Shown piece by piece: positions 26,060 to 38,342 of a stretch of 64,000 nucleotides of DNA. A program made the translations under genes and the position numbers. The DNA is taken from NCBI RefSeq assembly GCF_030272615.1, contig NC_081409.1, forward strand, positions 525,994,975-526,058,974, given 5' to 3'. Origin of the DNA: Cryptomeria japonica (lineage: Eukaryota; Streptophyta; Pinopsida; Cupressales; Cupressaceae). How positions within the stretch are numbered: position 1 is the first letter of the stretch; each line of letters opens with the position of its first letter. The notes under the pieces were generated by a model. That model made no database searches, had not been told where the DNA came from, and saw nothing but the letters and a program-made list of their open reading frames with translations.

Positions 26060-28386
26060 GATAAAAGTGGGTAAACCATTGAATTATATTAATATTTTTT
26101 TGTTTTTTACACGGTGTCTAGTTCAAAGAGCACTAAAGGGAAAGAACCAATAAGAAAACCCTTCAGTATTGCTCAAAAAACACAAGCCTATCTACCCATT
26201 ACAAGAGCCCCTTGGGCACAATCCACCAAAACCCTCCCCAATTACATAATAGCTTCATTAGATATAAAGGAAGCTACCATAAGAGGCATACAAGAGGCAA
26301 CTGTCAATGTGAAACATCATGAAGAACAACACCCATCCAAAAAACCAAAGGCTCAGCCAAAAATTCAAGTCCGAGCCACCCTTGTCTATAAAGCACATTT
26401 CTCCAATCCACTGATTAATATGAGACCAAGAACAAGAAGAGAAAACACTACAAGAGAACCTGCCAAGACAAATATCATGAGAAAACATAAGATAATCCAA
26501 AGAAGGAGTGTTAGGATTCCCAAAGATACTGAGAGGGGGGGGGGGGTGAATCAGTATCTTACCAGTAATTGAACTTTCTTAAATTATAACAGGAGAAGCA
26601 ATTCAAAACTGTGTATCGGTAAACCAGAATTAATGCAGTAAATAAGAATAACAACCACAACATGAAATTCACACCATAACACAATATTTTAACGAGGAAA
26701 GCCGGTGTGGGATTTGTGACCCACAATATTCGCTTACTGGCCAATAAGGGAATATTACTGTTTACAATAGGGGCCTGCACATGCAGGAAGGCCAAGTGCT
26801 TAGAGCTCACTGCTTAGTTACAAAAGAAGTCTCACTGACTTACAAAAATGGATTACACAAATCCAATGTCTTATACTGCTTCAGATCAGCATCTGCTATG
26901 CCAGATTCAGTATCGGTTTAAGCTCTGCAATATACATAAACCCTTATCCAATATCTGCCTTACAATTCACATATTAGATCTGCATTAATCCTTCCATCTA
27001 TCACATCCTAAATGATCTACAATGATCTCATACTTATATGAGTCATATTACAATTCGCCAAGTCGGCTTACAAAAGTTTTTACAATTAAATACAAAATAC
27101 ATTTATACAAAATTCCTGTCGGCCATGGTGCCGGTAATCTTTCTTTTGGTGCCAGTGAAGTGTATGCCGGTGTAGAGTCTGCCGGTGCCGGTGCCTGCTG
27201 ATGTCATATGATTGTAAGGTTGCCATCAATGACAATAACTTCAATCACCTATAATTTCTCATTGGAGTGTGCATTTTCCAACAAGGAGAGGATGTTGTAG
27301 ACCCTGAGGAACCAAAATGAGGCCAAGCCAAAGAATAGCCCACAGGAGAAGCCAAGAAAAGAGCAGAAAGATGAGAAACCATCTCGTATACCAAACTATC
27401 TGCAAGATCCAAGATCTCGAAGCCAACCACCAACTTCCAAACCTGACCAATATCTTTCAAATAAAATAGAACATCTTGACTCATAAGAAGAGCCGCCAGT
27501 GTAGAGAAAACATGGGAAGAGAACAGGCTGAGCTCGAATATAAGCCAATCCAAAAGAGGTATCATCATGAAAGCAACCAATCCCAAGCACGATACTACAC
27601 CGAATGAGCAGAAACCAACATACCAAAATATGATAAGCAAATCTACTTGCAAGAGGAGTGAACATAACATGATCGATTAGCATAACACAATCATGAAAGA
27701 AGAAATCAAGCTGGGATAATGAAGGCTACCCAACAATGATGAAAATAAACTATCCTACATAAGCTCATCTCCAAATAATTACCAAATCAAAACCAATCTG
27801 CAGATAAAATGATAAGACTATGCCAACTCATAGAAGCCATTATTATACAATCATGCAAATAGATGGTGAGCTGGGAAAGCTACCAAGCAATGATGAACCA
27901 AAACCATCCCACACAAACTTACCTCAGCACGATTACCAAATCGAAATAGCCAACCTACTGGTCAAATGATAAGAATATGCCAATTCAAAACAACGAACAA
28001 GCAAGGAAACAAGTAATGACCAGTTCGAGCCCAAATATTCATACCGCAATTTAGTCGATATCAGCCAGTAAAGCAAAATAGTATCCACTAACATGCCATG
28101 AGAAATAGGAAGCATACTTCCTATGAAAACTAACATAACAAGTCAGCCAACCGAGCAAGGGTAAACCAATAACAAGTGCTAAACCAATTCAACAGACAAG
28201 TCACAAACCAAATGGATGTAGCACCAAAACCCTCCTTGCTCCATGAGGAAATACTTATCGAGTATGCCATCAACATAAATGTTGCCATAAGGCCAGACAA
28301 CACCCTCCCTGATGTAATATACGAAAGAAAAACCACACCCAACAAGGAGTGTGATGAAGGCCATAGAACGCGATCAATCAAACTTA
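26060..28386 (-). other. LINE 2 3' region, no recognisable ORF
   Basis: Apart from the solo LTR (26,509-27,283) this 1.5 kb follows RNase H and precedes the poly(A). Frames on the minus strand (28,381-28,130; 28,136-27,933; 27,683-27,396; 27,670-27,245) are short and rich in L, F, W and S, with no family I recognise. It could be an untranslated region or a badly decayed third ORF like those of LINEs 1 and 3. The plus-strand frame at 26,114-26,572 runs into the LTR and is not a gene. Confidence 0.5.
26509..27283 (+). mobile_element. Copia-type solo LTR (775 bp)
   Basis: It begins TGTTAGGATTCCCAAAGATA and ends TTTTCCAACA, giving the short inverted ends TGTTRGRA, and is flanked by the TSD AGGAG (26,504-26,508 and 27,284-27,288). 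A run of twelve G's near 26,525 is followed by 'tgaatcagtatc'. I recall this LTR start from Ty1/copia families of seed plants; that assignment is from memory. No internal region or second LTR is present, so it arose by LTR-LTR recombination. Confidence 0.85.
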
Positions 28387-31300
28387 ATAAAGAATACTAA
28401 TGCAAGAAGCGGGAATATCCCCAAGGGGGACTTCCAGATACTCAGCACTTTCAACAACAACCCTATTAGCCATATAATCCGCAATAACATTTATTTCCGT
28501 ATAATAGTGAGATATAGTAAAGGTAGAAAAGAACTTCAATTTTGCAAGAATACTATCTAACAAATACTATAAAAGCCAGGAAACACACTTCTTATCAGAG
28601 ACCGGCTGAAATACCTACATTGAATCCCCTTCAATGATAATATCCTTGATGCCCAAAGAGATGGCAAGATCAAGACCAAAAGATTGCACCTGAAATTTAG
28701 CAAAATTGTTGGAGCCAATGCCAATAAATTTACCCACTGCTTTAACAATCATATAATTATGATCAAAGATTACCACCCCAATCCCCGACTTGCCCGGATT
28801 ACCCTTAGCAGCCCCATCAAAATTTAATTTAAATGAGAATTGGGGGGGAGGAATCCATTTAGCTAGTCTACGTTTGGCAAGAGAGGATAATACAACTGCT
28901 AAAGCCCCATGAGATGGAATGGCTCGAAGTGACACCCATTTCCAAGTTACCCAATTGTCCCAATGAGAAAAGGACCTCAAGTGATCCAAGTTTTTGTAAG
29001 TGTAAGAAAGCACCACCTCAGAAATGAAGGATAGTATCTTGTCAAGCACATCCCCTAATGAAGTTGATTTATGCTTAAAAATCCTAGAGTTCCTCTCTAG
29101 CCAAATGTTCCAAATGACAATAGAAGGAGCCACTATCCAAAGAGAGGAATACAAAGAAGATGAGTACAACAAAGGCCAAGCCAAGAAATGAAAAAATAAA
29201 GTAGGACCAATGGCAGAAGACCAACCAAGCATACCAAACAACCAGTACCAACAATCCAAAGCAAACAGACAATGCAAGAACACATGATCCATGGATTCCA
29301 TGCAGTAACCACAAAACACACAAGGAAAAACTGTAGTATTCCCAAGTCTGTCCAATCTCATCCCAGTGAGAACTCTATCTTGTACTGCCAGCCAAGCAAA
29401 AGACCCAGCTTTAGGAAGACAAACTGAGTGCCAGAAAAGCAAAGAAGGCCAAGGGGAGGAAGAGGAGGAAGGAGACAAGGACTTGTATCCCTCCTTTACT
29501 GAATAAGAACCTAAAGCACTCTTAGTCCAAACCAAAACATCATCCTTCTCTTGAAACACAAGAGATGTTTTCTGAAGCTCTATCTCAAAAGAAACTCTGA
29601 GGTCATTACTAATGGGCAGAAAAGCAATAGACTTCCATCTAGACACTGGGCAAGGACCCGAGGAATCAATATCAACATAATCATCAACAAACACCCCCCA
29701 AAGACTAGAAAGGATATCAACCAAAGGAGACCAATCTTGAATGGAAGATAATGTAGCATGACCATTCCAAACTTCATCCCAAAACCGAGCCTTCTTCCCA
29801 TTGTAGACAACCCAAGAAAGATGCGAAAGGATAACCGATCTATAACTAACAATAAAATTCCAAAAAGCTGATCCTTTTGGGAGAGATGAGGTTGTGAAAA
29901 TCCTTTCTCTAGGAGCCCGCCTCAGATACTTAGCAAACATAATGGAAGCCCATTTACTCTAAGGATCCATATATAGTTTCCAAAAGAGTTTAGCCCCCAA
30001 GGCTTTATTCTGGGAAACTAAATAACTGATACCCGCACCCCCCAGCTCCTTAGGAAGGCAAACTTTATCCCAAGCTAAGAGGGGAAGCTTCTTTTTACCC
30101 CCAATGTTATCATTCCAAAGAAAGGATCTTAAAGACACCTTGAGATCCTGAACAACTTTGGGGGGGGGGGTTTCAAAATAGACATCAAATAAGTAGGATT
30201 GACATTAAGAACTGACTTAATCAAAAGAATCTTACCAACTAACGTGAGCTATTTATGATTCCAGGAAGAAATTCTGGAAGATATCACATGAACCACTTTA
30301 TCCCCCAAAATAGCCTTATCCAAACCAACAAAAAAAAGAATGCCTAATTACTTACAAGGGAAGGCACCCACTTGAAAACCCCGAAATCGAGTCAGCTATT
30401 TCTCAACAAGAGGGGAAACATTTAGAAAAAACACCTTTGATTTCAAACTATTAATTTTCTGCCCAGAAAAAGAAGAGTAATCAGCAATGACCTTTTTGAT
30501 AACTTTGGCCTCTGCCAAAGAGGCTGAACCAAAAATAAGAGTATCATCCGCAAAAAGAAAATGGGAATGCGAAGAAGGATATCCATCTATTTTAATACCA
30601 TTCCACAAACCAAAAGATCTAGCATCATAAATGGCCCTGCTTAACGCCTCAGCATGAAGTATAAACAAAAAAGGGGAAAGAGGACCCCTTTTCCTAATCC
30701 CATGAGAGGAAGAAAAAAACCCAAAAGGATAATCATTAATCAAAATTGAAAAAATGGGTAGAAGATATGCATGAAAACACCCATTTAATCCAACTATGAG
30801 AAAACCCAAAGTGATTCAGAACAGAGACTAGAGACTGCCAGCTAACCCGATAATATGCTTTAAGCATGTCAGGTTTGAGAATCATAGCTAGAATCTTCTG
30901 AAGCGAAATGGAATGAAAAATCTCATGAGCTACAATCAAACCCTCCGAAGTTTCCCTACTAGGAAAAAATCCACCCTGATCAATAGATACAATCCTAGGA
31001 AGGAGCTTAGCCAACCTAACTGAAATTGCCTTAGTAATGATTTTATATAAAGTATTGCAAAGAGCGATAGGATGAAAATCAGAAAAGGAGATAGAATTAT
31101 CCACCTTAGGAATAATGGCAATAAGAGTAGTGTTGACTTATTTCAAAATAGTTCTATTCCGCCTAGACTCTTCCAGGGCTAATAAGACATCATTCCCCAC
31201 AAAATCCTAGCACTTTTGAAAAACTAAAGTCGTAAACCCATCCAGACCCAAAGCCTTTTCCGGTGCATGGAAAAGACCACTTCCCTCAATTAATCAATAG

Positions 31301-32626
31301 TAAAAGGAGCCATAAGCATCCTATTATCATCCTTACTAACAAGCAGGGGGACCGAATTAACAAAGTTATTATCTAAGAAGACAGGGTCAGCCGAAAGTAG
31401 AGACTTAAAAAAATTTACAGCTTCAGAAGCAATATCATCCTCATCTGACAAACACCTCCCATTAGAATCATAAATACAAGATATTCTATTGCGCTGCCTC
31501 CTAAGTTTAGTTGAAGAGTGAAAAAATTTGGTATTCCTATCCCCCTATGATAACCAAAGATCCCTAGATTTCTGCCTCCAATAAGATTCTTCCCTAGCCA
31601 GAACTTCCTCCAATTAGGCTTTCAAAATTTAAGCCTATCAAAGGACAAAGGAGTCATACCTAAAACCAAAGTAATTTCATTAATATGCTCTATTTCCTCC
31701 TGAATCCTAGCCTTTTCCCCAAAAATATTCTTAAAATGTAAAGAATTCCAGACTCTAATCTTACATTTTAGAAAAGCTATTTTCTTAGCTATCTGAAACA
31801 TCCTCAATCCAATAACATGTGGAGCAGACAACCACCGCCATTTTAATAGAGGTAAAAAAGATTGGTCCCTAAACCACATCGGCTTGAATTTGAAAGGAAG
31901 CTTCCTAGGAGCCCTATCCTCAAGAATAGAAAATAAGATAGGGAAATGATCTGAACCAGTAAAAGGAAGGACTGAGGAAAAAAAAATCCTGACCAGAATT
32001 ATACCAATTTTTGGACACCAAAAACAGGTCCAACCTTTTAGCAATTTGACAAAAATATTTTCTCATATTAGTGCAGGTGAAAGGGCCATTTTGAGTTTTA
32101 CAATCAACTAAATTCAAATTATTGATAAAGTGACAAAAATCAACAATGATATGCTTCTTTGAAATGATCCCCCCAACTTTCTCTTCAAGACAAGAAATTG
32201 CATTAAAGTCACCCCCAAAAATAAAAAAGGAACCCAACAAAGGAGAAGCAATCAAAGCTAAATTCTCCCAAAGTTTCCTTTTTTCCACCACACCAATAGG
32301 ACCATAAATATTAAAAAGCCAGAATTTAGTATCAGAAAGCCTACTCTTTACTAGCCCAAGAATCCAATTGGGTGAAGAGGCAACCAAAGAGAGATCCACA
32401 CTGGAATCCTTCCAGAGAAGAGCAAGCCCACCGAAGCCCCTAAAGAGGAAGAAATACAAAACTTCCGGGGCTTCCAAGAGGAAAACAACAACTTTGCAAA
32501 AGATAACTTTAACTTATTTTCTTGTACCATCACAATATCACACTTCATTAAGTCCAATTAAGACTTAATCAAGCATCTTTTGTTAGGGGCATTTAATCCC
32601 CTAACATTCCAAGATATGATCTTCAT
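28387..32626 (-). pseudogene. LINE 2 ORF2: endonuclease, reverse transcriptase, RNase H
   Basis: The start codon at 32,626 (MKIISWNVRGLNAPNK) overlaps the ORF1 stop in the sequence ATGA. Endonuclease: MVQENKL, NIYGP and GGDFNAI (32,557-31,920), then GSDHFPI after a frameshift in an A run near 31,980 (32,044-31,622). Reverse transcriptase: motif A is degraded to LKPDMLKAYYRV (31,104-30,736); GIRKRGPLSP stands where GLRQGDPLSP is expected, and FADDTLIFG is intact (30,809-30,396). The zf-RVT-like domain CVFCGYCMESMDHVFLHC and RNase H (NFDGAAKGNPGKSG, IIEGDS) lie in 29,940-28,615. The RNase H glutamate is lysine in NNFAKF. Its C-terminus (EINVIADYMAN) continues to about 28,390. Confidence 0.92.
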
Positions 32627-34754
32627 TGGCCCAAAGGGGAGGCAACGGCTCCCCTCTTTTCACAATAAGAAGTCTGAGATACCTTTCCCTCATAAAACTC
32701 CTTCTGAAGACTCCTTTTGGAAGCCAAGGCTCTTGTAACCAACAGACTAAAAGGCTTCTTTGACCTCTTCTTTTTGGAAGAATTCAAAGGAGAAAGAAGA
32801 GTTGATTGGATACCAACATCAATTTCCAGCTGTGTCTTAACATGTTTAGGCTTACAACCCCTTTTTGCAAGAGTGCTAAAAGGAGAGGCAGGAGAAAGTG
32901 GTGACTGAATCAGAGGTAAACCACCACTAGAACCTAGAGGTACAGATCCAACAAGGGCCTTATCCTTGCCTTGATCCAAGACCTCAACCCCAATAGAAAT
33001 CACAGGAACCTCAAGAACAGAAGGAATCATAGCCCTTTCCAGATTGAGAAATTTGAAAGGGTTATTAGCAGGGAAAGCGGATAAGTCATTATCCAACCTA
33101 CCTAAATCAACTTCGATCGAGGTTATTACTTTGTCTGCCAGCTCAAAATTACGAAAAATGTTATTACTGTTAACAATATTTTGCACTTGGGCAATGAGGT
33201 GATCATTAGGGTAAATAAGAGGACTGTCAACATCCTGAAGAGACTGAAATCTGCCGGTCTTCTTAACCGGATGAGCAGGACTAACAAGCAGAGAAGAACC
33301 CTTAGCAACATTTTTATCTTTATCCAGACCCATAGATTTCAAAGACATATGAACAACAACATTAGACAACAAATTAACATTCTCCACACAAATGCCCTTA
33401 TCAAGACCCAAGGACTTTATAAGAGCAAAGCAATCAGTTAAATCTGGATTAACCCCAAGCAAAACATTCTTGTTCAAAGGAGGAATACAAGATGGAATAT
33501 TAGAGTCTTTTAAAATAGATTGCATTTTATTCCAAGAAAGAGAGTCAAGATCTCTCTCAACTGAAGACTCGAGAGTTCTAGAAGGAAATTTAATCTTTTT
33601 CATATCAAAGAAAAAAGATGAATCCATAACAATAGAAGAACGAGCAAAATCCATTGAATCCCTAACAATATTTTTTTCCCAAATACCAACATAAGACCTA
33701 ATGTTACAGGTTTGGGGAGGGGAAACATTCGCAACAACTAACACACAAATTTTAACCAAAAAGAAACCATCCTCAAATATAGAATGAGAAAGTAAAAACT
33801 TGCCAAAAGAATCCCCAATTTTCCTTAAAATATCAGATTCAACAAATTCAGAAGGCAACTGAGGGAGTTTAAACTAGGAAGGAACCCATTTGGTGGAGAA
33901 CCAAGAAGGCTCGAAAAAAGGTTTCCAAATCTCTACAAAAATCAAATTTTTGCCCAACTAGAAAAACAGAACCTCTAAAGCCTTATCCCTAGCTTCAGAT
34001 GAATCAAACAAAACAATGAAAGAACTCGCAGATAAAACTTGAAAATACAAGGTACCATACCAGTGAGAATGAATCTTGCATTATAATTTTGAAAGAGGAA
34101 TGGTGTCACCCCAAACCTGAATTATAAGTGCAAGCGCCTGAAGATCACAAGCCTTCTTTCCCAAATAATTATCAGAGACATCAATCGAGGGTACTGGAAG
34201 CCACACAAATTGCAATTTCGAAGAATCCTTCTCAGGATTAGGTAGAGGGCAATTAATACCAACAACATCGCCTGAGATTTCCTTCGGCGATGAAGAATTA
34301 GGGCACACCCCTGACTGTAACTCACCCGACGCTTGCTTCGTAGAAGAAACCCTAGTTTCCTCATTCTCCAACCCATTTAAGCTAGGCCGTGCCTTATTTA
34401 CATTTTGGGAAGCCCTAAAATTTACTGCCCCTAAACCATGCCATCGAACAGTCAGAGCCTTATTCCTTTCCTTTTGACCATGCCCCCCATTCTGTCGAAA
34501 AAACCCACGGAAATAACCGGAAGCTGGGAGGAAATGAAAAAATATTGCCATTGGTTTTTAACCCAATGTAAACCCTCGGTACCATATCGAGCACCCTGCT
34601 GAGGAACATCCGAAGAAAAACCTTGCTGGACAGCCATATCAACCCACTGCCCTCCATGAAAAACCCATTGAGGCACGTGGTCCATTTGTCTACCGAAAGG
34701 ATCCGCAGGTGGAAGTGGATCAGCGACCGCTTCATCACCCCAACCAAATCTCAA
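32623..34754 (-). pseudogene. LINE 2 ORF1: DUF4283-like protein
   Basis: Most of the protein lies in one frame, 34,551 down to 32,623, with a few stops (34,081, then two or three before 33,858). The probable N-terminus (34,754, MRFGWGDEAVADPLPP) is in another frame and joins near 34,540. DUF4283-like elements are seen around 34,060-33,730 (SSFIVLFDSSEARDKAL, KLPQLPSEFVESDILRKIG, FFLVKICVLV). The C-terminal part (33,600-32,623) is polar, with a basic patch KKKRSKKPFSLLV. I find no CCHC knuckle, unlike LINE 1. Confidence 0.75.
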
Positions 34755-34780
34755 GATGCCCCCTGCATAACATCAAAAGC

Positions 34781-35379
34781 ATCACTCACTTTCACCAACA
34801 TACCACACAAAGCTAGAAAATTACTATATTCAACAAATATTTTATTAATAACTATATTTTCCAAAATAAATTTCAATTCAAATTCTAAAATTAAAATAAA
34901 TTTAATATTTTTAAATTGTTAAATACATCAATAGTTAGTTTAAGAACATCTAGCAAAAAAAAAAGTTAGTTTAGGAATAAATTTTAAATAAAAAATTATA
35001 TATAAATTGAATTAAAAAAAATAAATATATATATATGTATAGGTAAGATTTCTATTTTATTTTTGCTTTTGTTTTAAATTTAAATATAAATAGAATTTTT
35101 TTATATTATATATATATGAAACATTTCTATTCTATTCTCCTTTTGCATCCAAATCAACTCAAATTCTAAAATTAAAATAACTTCATTTTTATATAAATGA
35201 ACCAACAATTAATTTTAATAAAAAACATCACATCACTCACTTTCAGCTAGAAAATTACTATATTCGACAACACAACCAAGCTACAAGATTGGATCCAAAT
35301 TTAAGAAAATGTAGAATGAATAGGTCGATGGAGATCTTTTCCATAAAGGTTTCTCGTAGACTGCAATGATTGCAAAATA
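34781..35379. repeat. AT-rich repeat, right of LINE 2
   Basis: It contains a copy of the 25,600-26,045 repeat. The phrase 'catcactcactttc...gctagaaaattactatattc' occurs twice, at about 34,780 and 35,230, indicating a tandem unit of about 450 bp. LINE 2 therefore landed inside a local AT-rich tandem repeat. Confidence 0.7.
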
Positions 35380-35900
35380 TTTGAAAGGAATGCATGAGAG
35401 ATGGATTTGTTGAAAGGTCTTTAAAATTTTTCAAGCTAATGCAACTGGAAGTTGTAAAGCTGGAGTTACAACCTTTGATAGCATCCTACCTATATATGCT
35501 AAAATTTGAGCTTTGGAACAGGGTATGGTCATCTATCAAAGAATAGTGGAAAAGAAAATGTATCAGATGTTCTGGTTGCAAAACATGGAGCCATAGACAA
35601 GGCACAAGAATTGTTTGAAATAATGCCTGGAGATAGAATCATCTTAAATGCGATAGTTAAAATATATTTTTCGATAAGGCCTCAGAAAATTTCAAGCAAA
35701 TGCGATTGACAATTGTAAAACTAATTTCTAGAACCTTTTCCAGACGTGTATTAAAAATGTGGAAGCATAGATAAGACACATGAATGATTGAAAAGAAACA
35801 CCATGAGGTCGAGATATGCACAATATGGAAGCTTTGGAACAATCCCTACGATTTGGAAGATTGAGCGATACCCATCAAAAAGGCAAAAGAGAAAACTTGA
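35380..35900 (+). pseudogene. PPR-protein pseudogene fragment
   Basis: Pentatricopeptide repeat proteins bind organellar RNA. Three reading frames together show the canonical repeat text: GFVERSLKFFKLMQLE (35,410-35,460), TTFDSILPIYAK then ALEQGMVIYQRIVEK (35,465-35,560), NVSDVLVAK then GAIDKAQELFEIMPGD (35,550-35,640), and FKQMRLTIVK (about 35,690). Frameshifts, stops and a deletion of about a dozen residues in the second repeat show that it is dead. It is an isolated piece without start or end and no introns are visible, so it may be a retrocopy or a transposon-carried fragment. Confidence 0.72.
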
Positions 35901-37381
35901 TGCCACACTATACAAGGGGTCATTTCAAACCAATGTGTGACCATTAAGATCAAAAGGAAAGAAGGAGAATGGAAAAATAAGATTTAATAACTGACTAACA
36001 ATTTAACAGTCGGAAGCTTTAGCCTAACTAACAATCACTAATGTAATACTAATAATTCAAACCGATGTATTTGTTTGTGAAATGAATTACAGTGACTAGA
36101 TTTGTAGAGAAAGTTCAATAATACAAACACTATTTTGTTGTTTCGAGAAGATATGAGAAGAAAACCTACCATTGTTGTTATAATCGTGATCACATCGGCT
36201 ACCGCTATTGAATAGAGAAATGCCATGGTAAGATTTATTTGTTTTATAAGTGTCCAGCTGACTCTTCGAATACTCTTGCCATTCATAAGGAATTATACAT
36301 TTTAAATTTTGCATGACACGACGTCTATAACTATGTTTGCCATCTGCCACTTTGAGTTTGTTGCTGTCGTTTGGCACTCTCCATTTCACATATGTAACTA
36401 TCCAAAATATCAACCATTTCTTTTTTCTTTCAAGGATGCGTTGATATTGTATAGTACGTCTCTTGTCTTAATAATACATATGACTATATACAACAAACAA
36501 GAATTAATGGTCTTCTATGCAATTAGATTAAAACATGTTTCAATTACTTTCTTTTATTAAGAATCACGAAATTATAGTGGTCTTCAGTAATCCAACTCAT
36601 TTTCATCAAACTTGTAATCTCTAATTACAATAAAAAAGTGAATAGATGTATTCATATAAATACATTGGTTATAGTCAAAACTAAATGTTATCTTCCTTAG
36701 TCTCATTCCCAGCCATAATGACCCATAATGCACAAAAATAAAAAAAATAATATCTATCAATTTTTTAAAACAAAACTTCATAGAACAATGGTCGCCCTAC
36801 ATTCTGCAATAAACCCTATTGTTATTTTTTAAAAGAAACAAGTTTAACAATGATCTAATGCGTGTAGTTAAATAGAAGCTCATCTTTTAAATAGAATTTG
36901 GTGCTGCTCTATAATAGAATTAATAATATAGAATAATATAATAATTTAATTTTTTATTATTTTATTTAAATAATAAAATATTAATATATCTCATTTTATA
37001 ATATTATTACTAAAAAATAATTTTTGAAAAGTATATATTTATCCATATCATTCTTATGATTTTTTAATATAACATAGCTAATAATAAAGAAAATTAGTTA
37101 ATATTAAAAAAAAATCTTTTTAGCAATGATCTTATGTGTGTAGTTAAATAGAAAATTATCTTTAAAAGTTGGAAAAATTAGAAATTTAGAAACTATCCTC
37201 TCTTTTTTTTGACACAAATAAAAAATTGCATTTAAAACTTAATAAATTTGATAATAATAAAGAATTTTTATTTATTTATTTCTTTGGAAACAAAAAAAAA
37301 CTGTATTGAAAATTATATAATCTAGTAATTAAAAAGTAAACTAAATGTTTTTTGCTTTGAAAACAAAATAGCTTTGCATTT
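35901..37381. other. AT-rich intergenic DNA
   Basis: No gene or element ends are seen. Short frames at 36,038-36,560 have no recognisable domain. Confidence 0.6.
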
Positions 37382-37398
37382 TAAAAATTATAAGATCT
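37382..37398. repeat. Target-site duplication of LINE 3, left copy
   Basis: TAAAAATTATAAGATCT, identical to 39,204-39,220. Confidence 0.93.
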
Positions 37399-37613
37399 TT
37401 TTTTTTTTGATCGATAACATTATGAAATATATTGCTTAGAATAGAAAAGTATTACATCCAAAGAGCAGATAGACTATCTGTGACACTAAGGGGTCACTCC
37501 CCTACTACAAAAAGGAACCCAATAAAGCTCCATCCCACCCTGACCAACAACCACAAAAAGGGTCACATACATACACAAAATCCACACACTAGGCCCCAAA
37601 CAACCCAAAGATC

Positions 37614-38342
37614 CTAGCTACGAAACCACCCCAATGCCTCTTCTCTTGAAAAATTGGGGATACCACTACTGGGTCCAGCCTCCAGCGTCACGCTCCCTCC
37701 ACCTGGCACCGTTCCTGGCCTATTTCCGCATAGAGACCCACGCTCCACCACCTTCGCTGATTTCTTTGGAAGTTGGCAATGAACCAAAGGCCTCCCATCC
37801 TTGCCCAGAGGGGCCTCAGACCGAATGGGAGTCACCTTTCCTCAGATCTTCACATGCTCAGTCGACCCCAATTGACGAACAAAATTCACAATCTCATCCC
37901 ATCCTTTCCTTGCATCCTCCACCTGCAATGCAACCAGCCGAGAAGCCGACCAGATGACAAATGGCTGCAGCTCCCCAACGTCCACTCCAATCCTCCTGCA
38001 CAGGCCTTCCGTCAACTTCAAACCCTCACCAATGACAGCTCGGGCCACCACTTCCTGCAAACCTCCTGCCCATTTGGGTCTTAACACCAAGGAAGTAATC
38101 CGTTGCACTTCCTCCACCGACCTCCCCACCTGCAAGGCCAAGGCAGTAAATAGCGATGAAATGTCAAGGTTTGTTCTCGGCTGCCAATCCTGAGTTAGGA
38201 ATTCCTCTCCAAAGAACAACCTCACTGCCCTCCAGAAATCATCTCCATCCACTCTGAAAATGTTCGTTAACCTAATCCTCGAGATCAACCCACGAAACAC
38301 AGGCAATTGCCCATCCGACTCCAAAGAAAAATTTGCTTCCAT
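37614..38342 (-). pseudogene. LINE 3 ORF after RNase H, unknown function
   Basis: One frame of 243 codons from 38,342 (MEANFSLESDGQLPVF) with a single TGA in VKI*GKV, where CGA is plausible. The first 165 residues look globular, with alternating hydrophobics (FRGLISRIRLTNIF, FWRAVRLFFGEEF, ITSLVLRPKWAGG). The tail is rich in G, S, P and R. No family is recognised, and it does not align with the third ORF of LINE 1. It begins about 320 bp after RNase H and ends about 215 bp before the poly(A), so it sits inside the TSD-bounded element. Confidence 0.6.

Larger units (their letters stand above)
26049..34780 (-). mobile_element. LINE 2: L1-type retrotransposon, decayed
   Basis: The minus-strand order is ORF1 (34,754-32,623), ORF2 (32,626-28,387) and a long 3' region ending in a poly(A) tail, seen as the T run at 26,049-26,059. 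On the coding strand the end reads CCCACTTTTATC then A11. The 5' border is placed near 34,780 because homologous AT-rich repeats resume there. I could not find a clear TSD. A copia-type solo LTR is inserted in the 3' region. In-frame stops and frameshifts are numerous, more than in LINE 1. Confidence 0.88.

Noticed and set aside
26114-26572. 152-residue plus-strand frame
   Set aside because: It is antisense to the LINE 2 3' region and crosses into the solo LTR.
27245-28381. Hydrophobic minus-strand frames that might be membrane proteins
   Set aside because: They are short, broken and A/T-skewed, lie in the LINE 2 3' region and have no recognisable domain.
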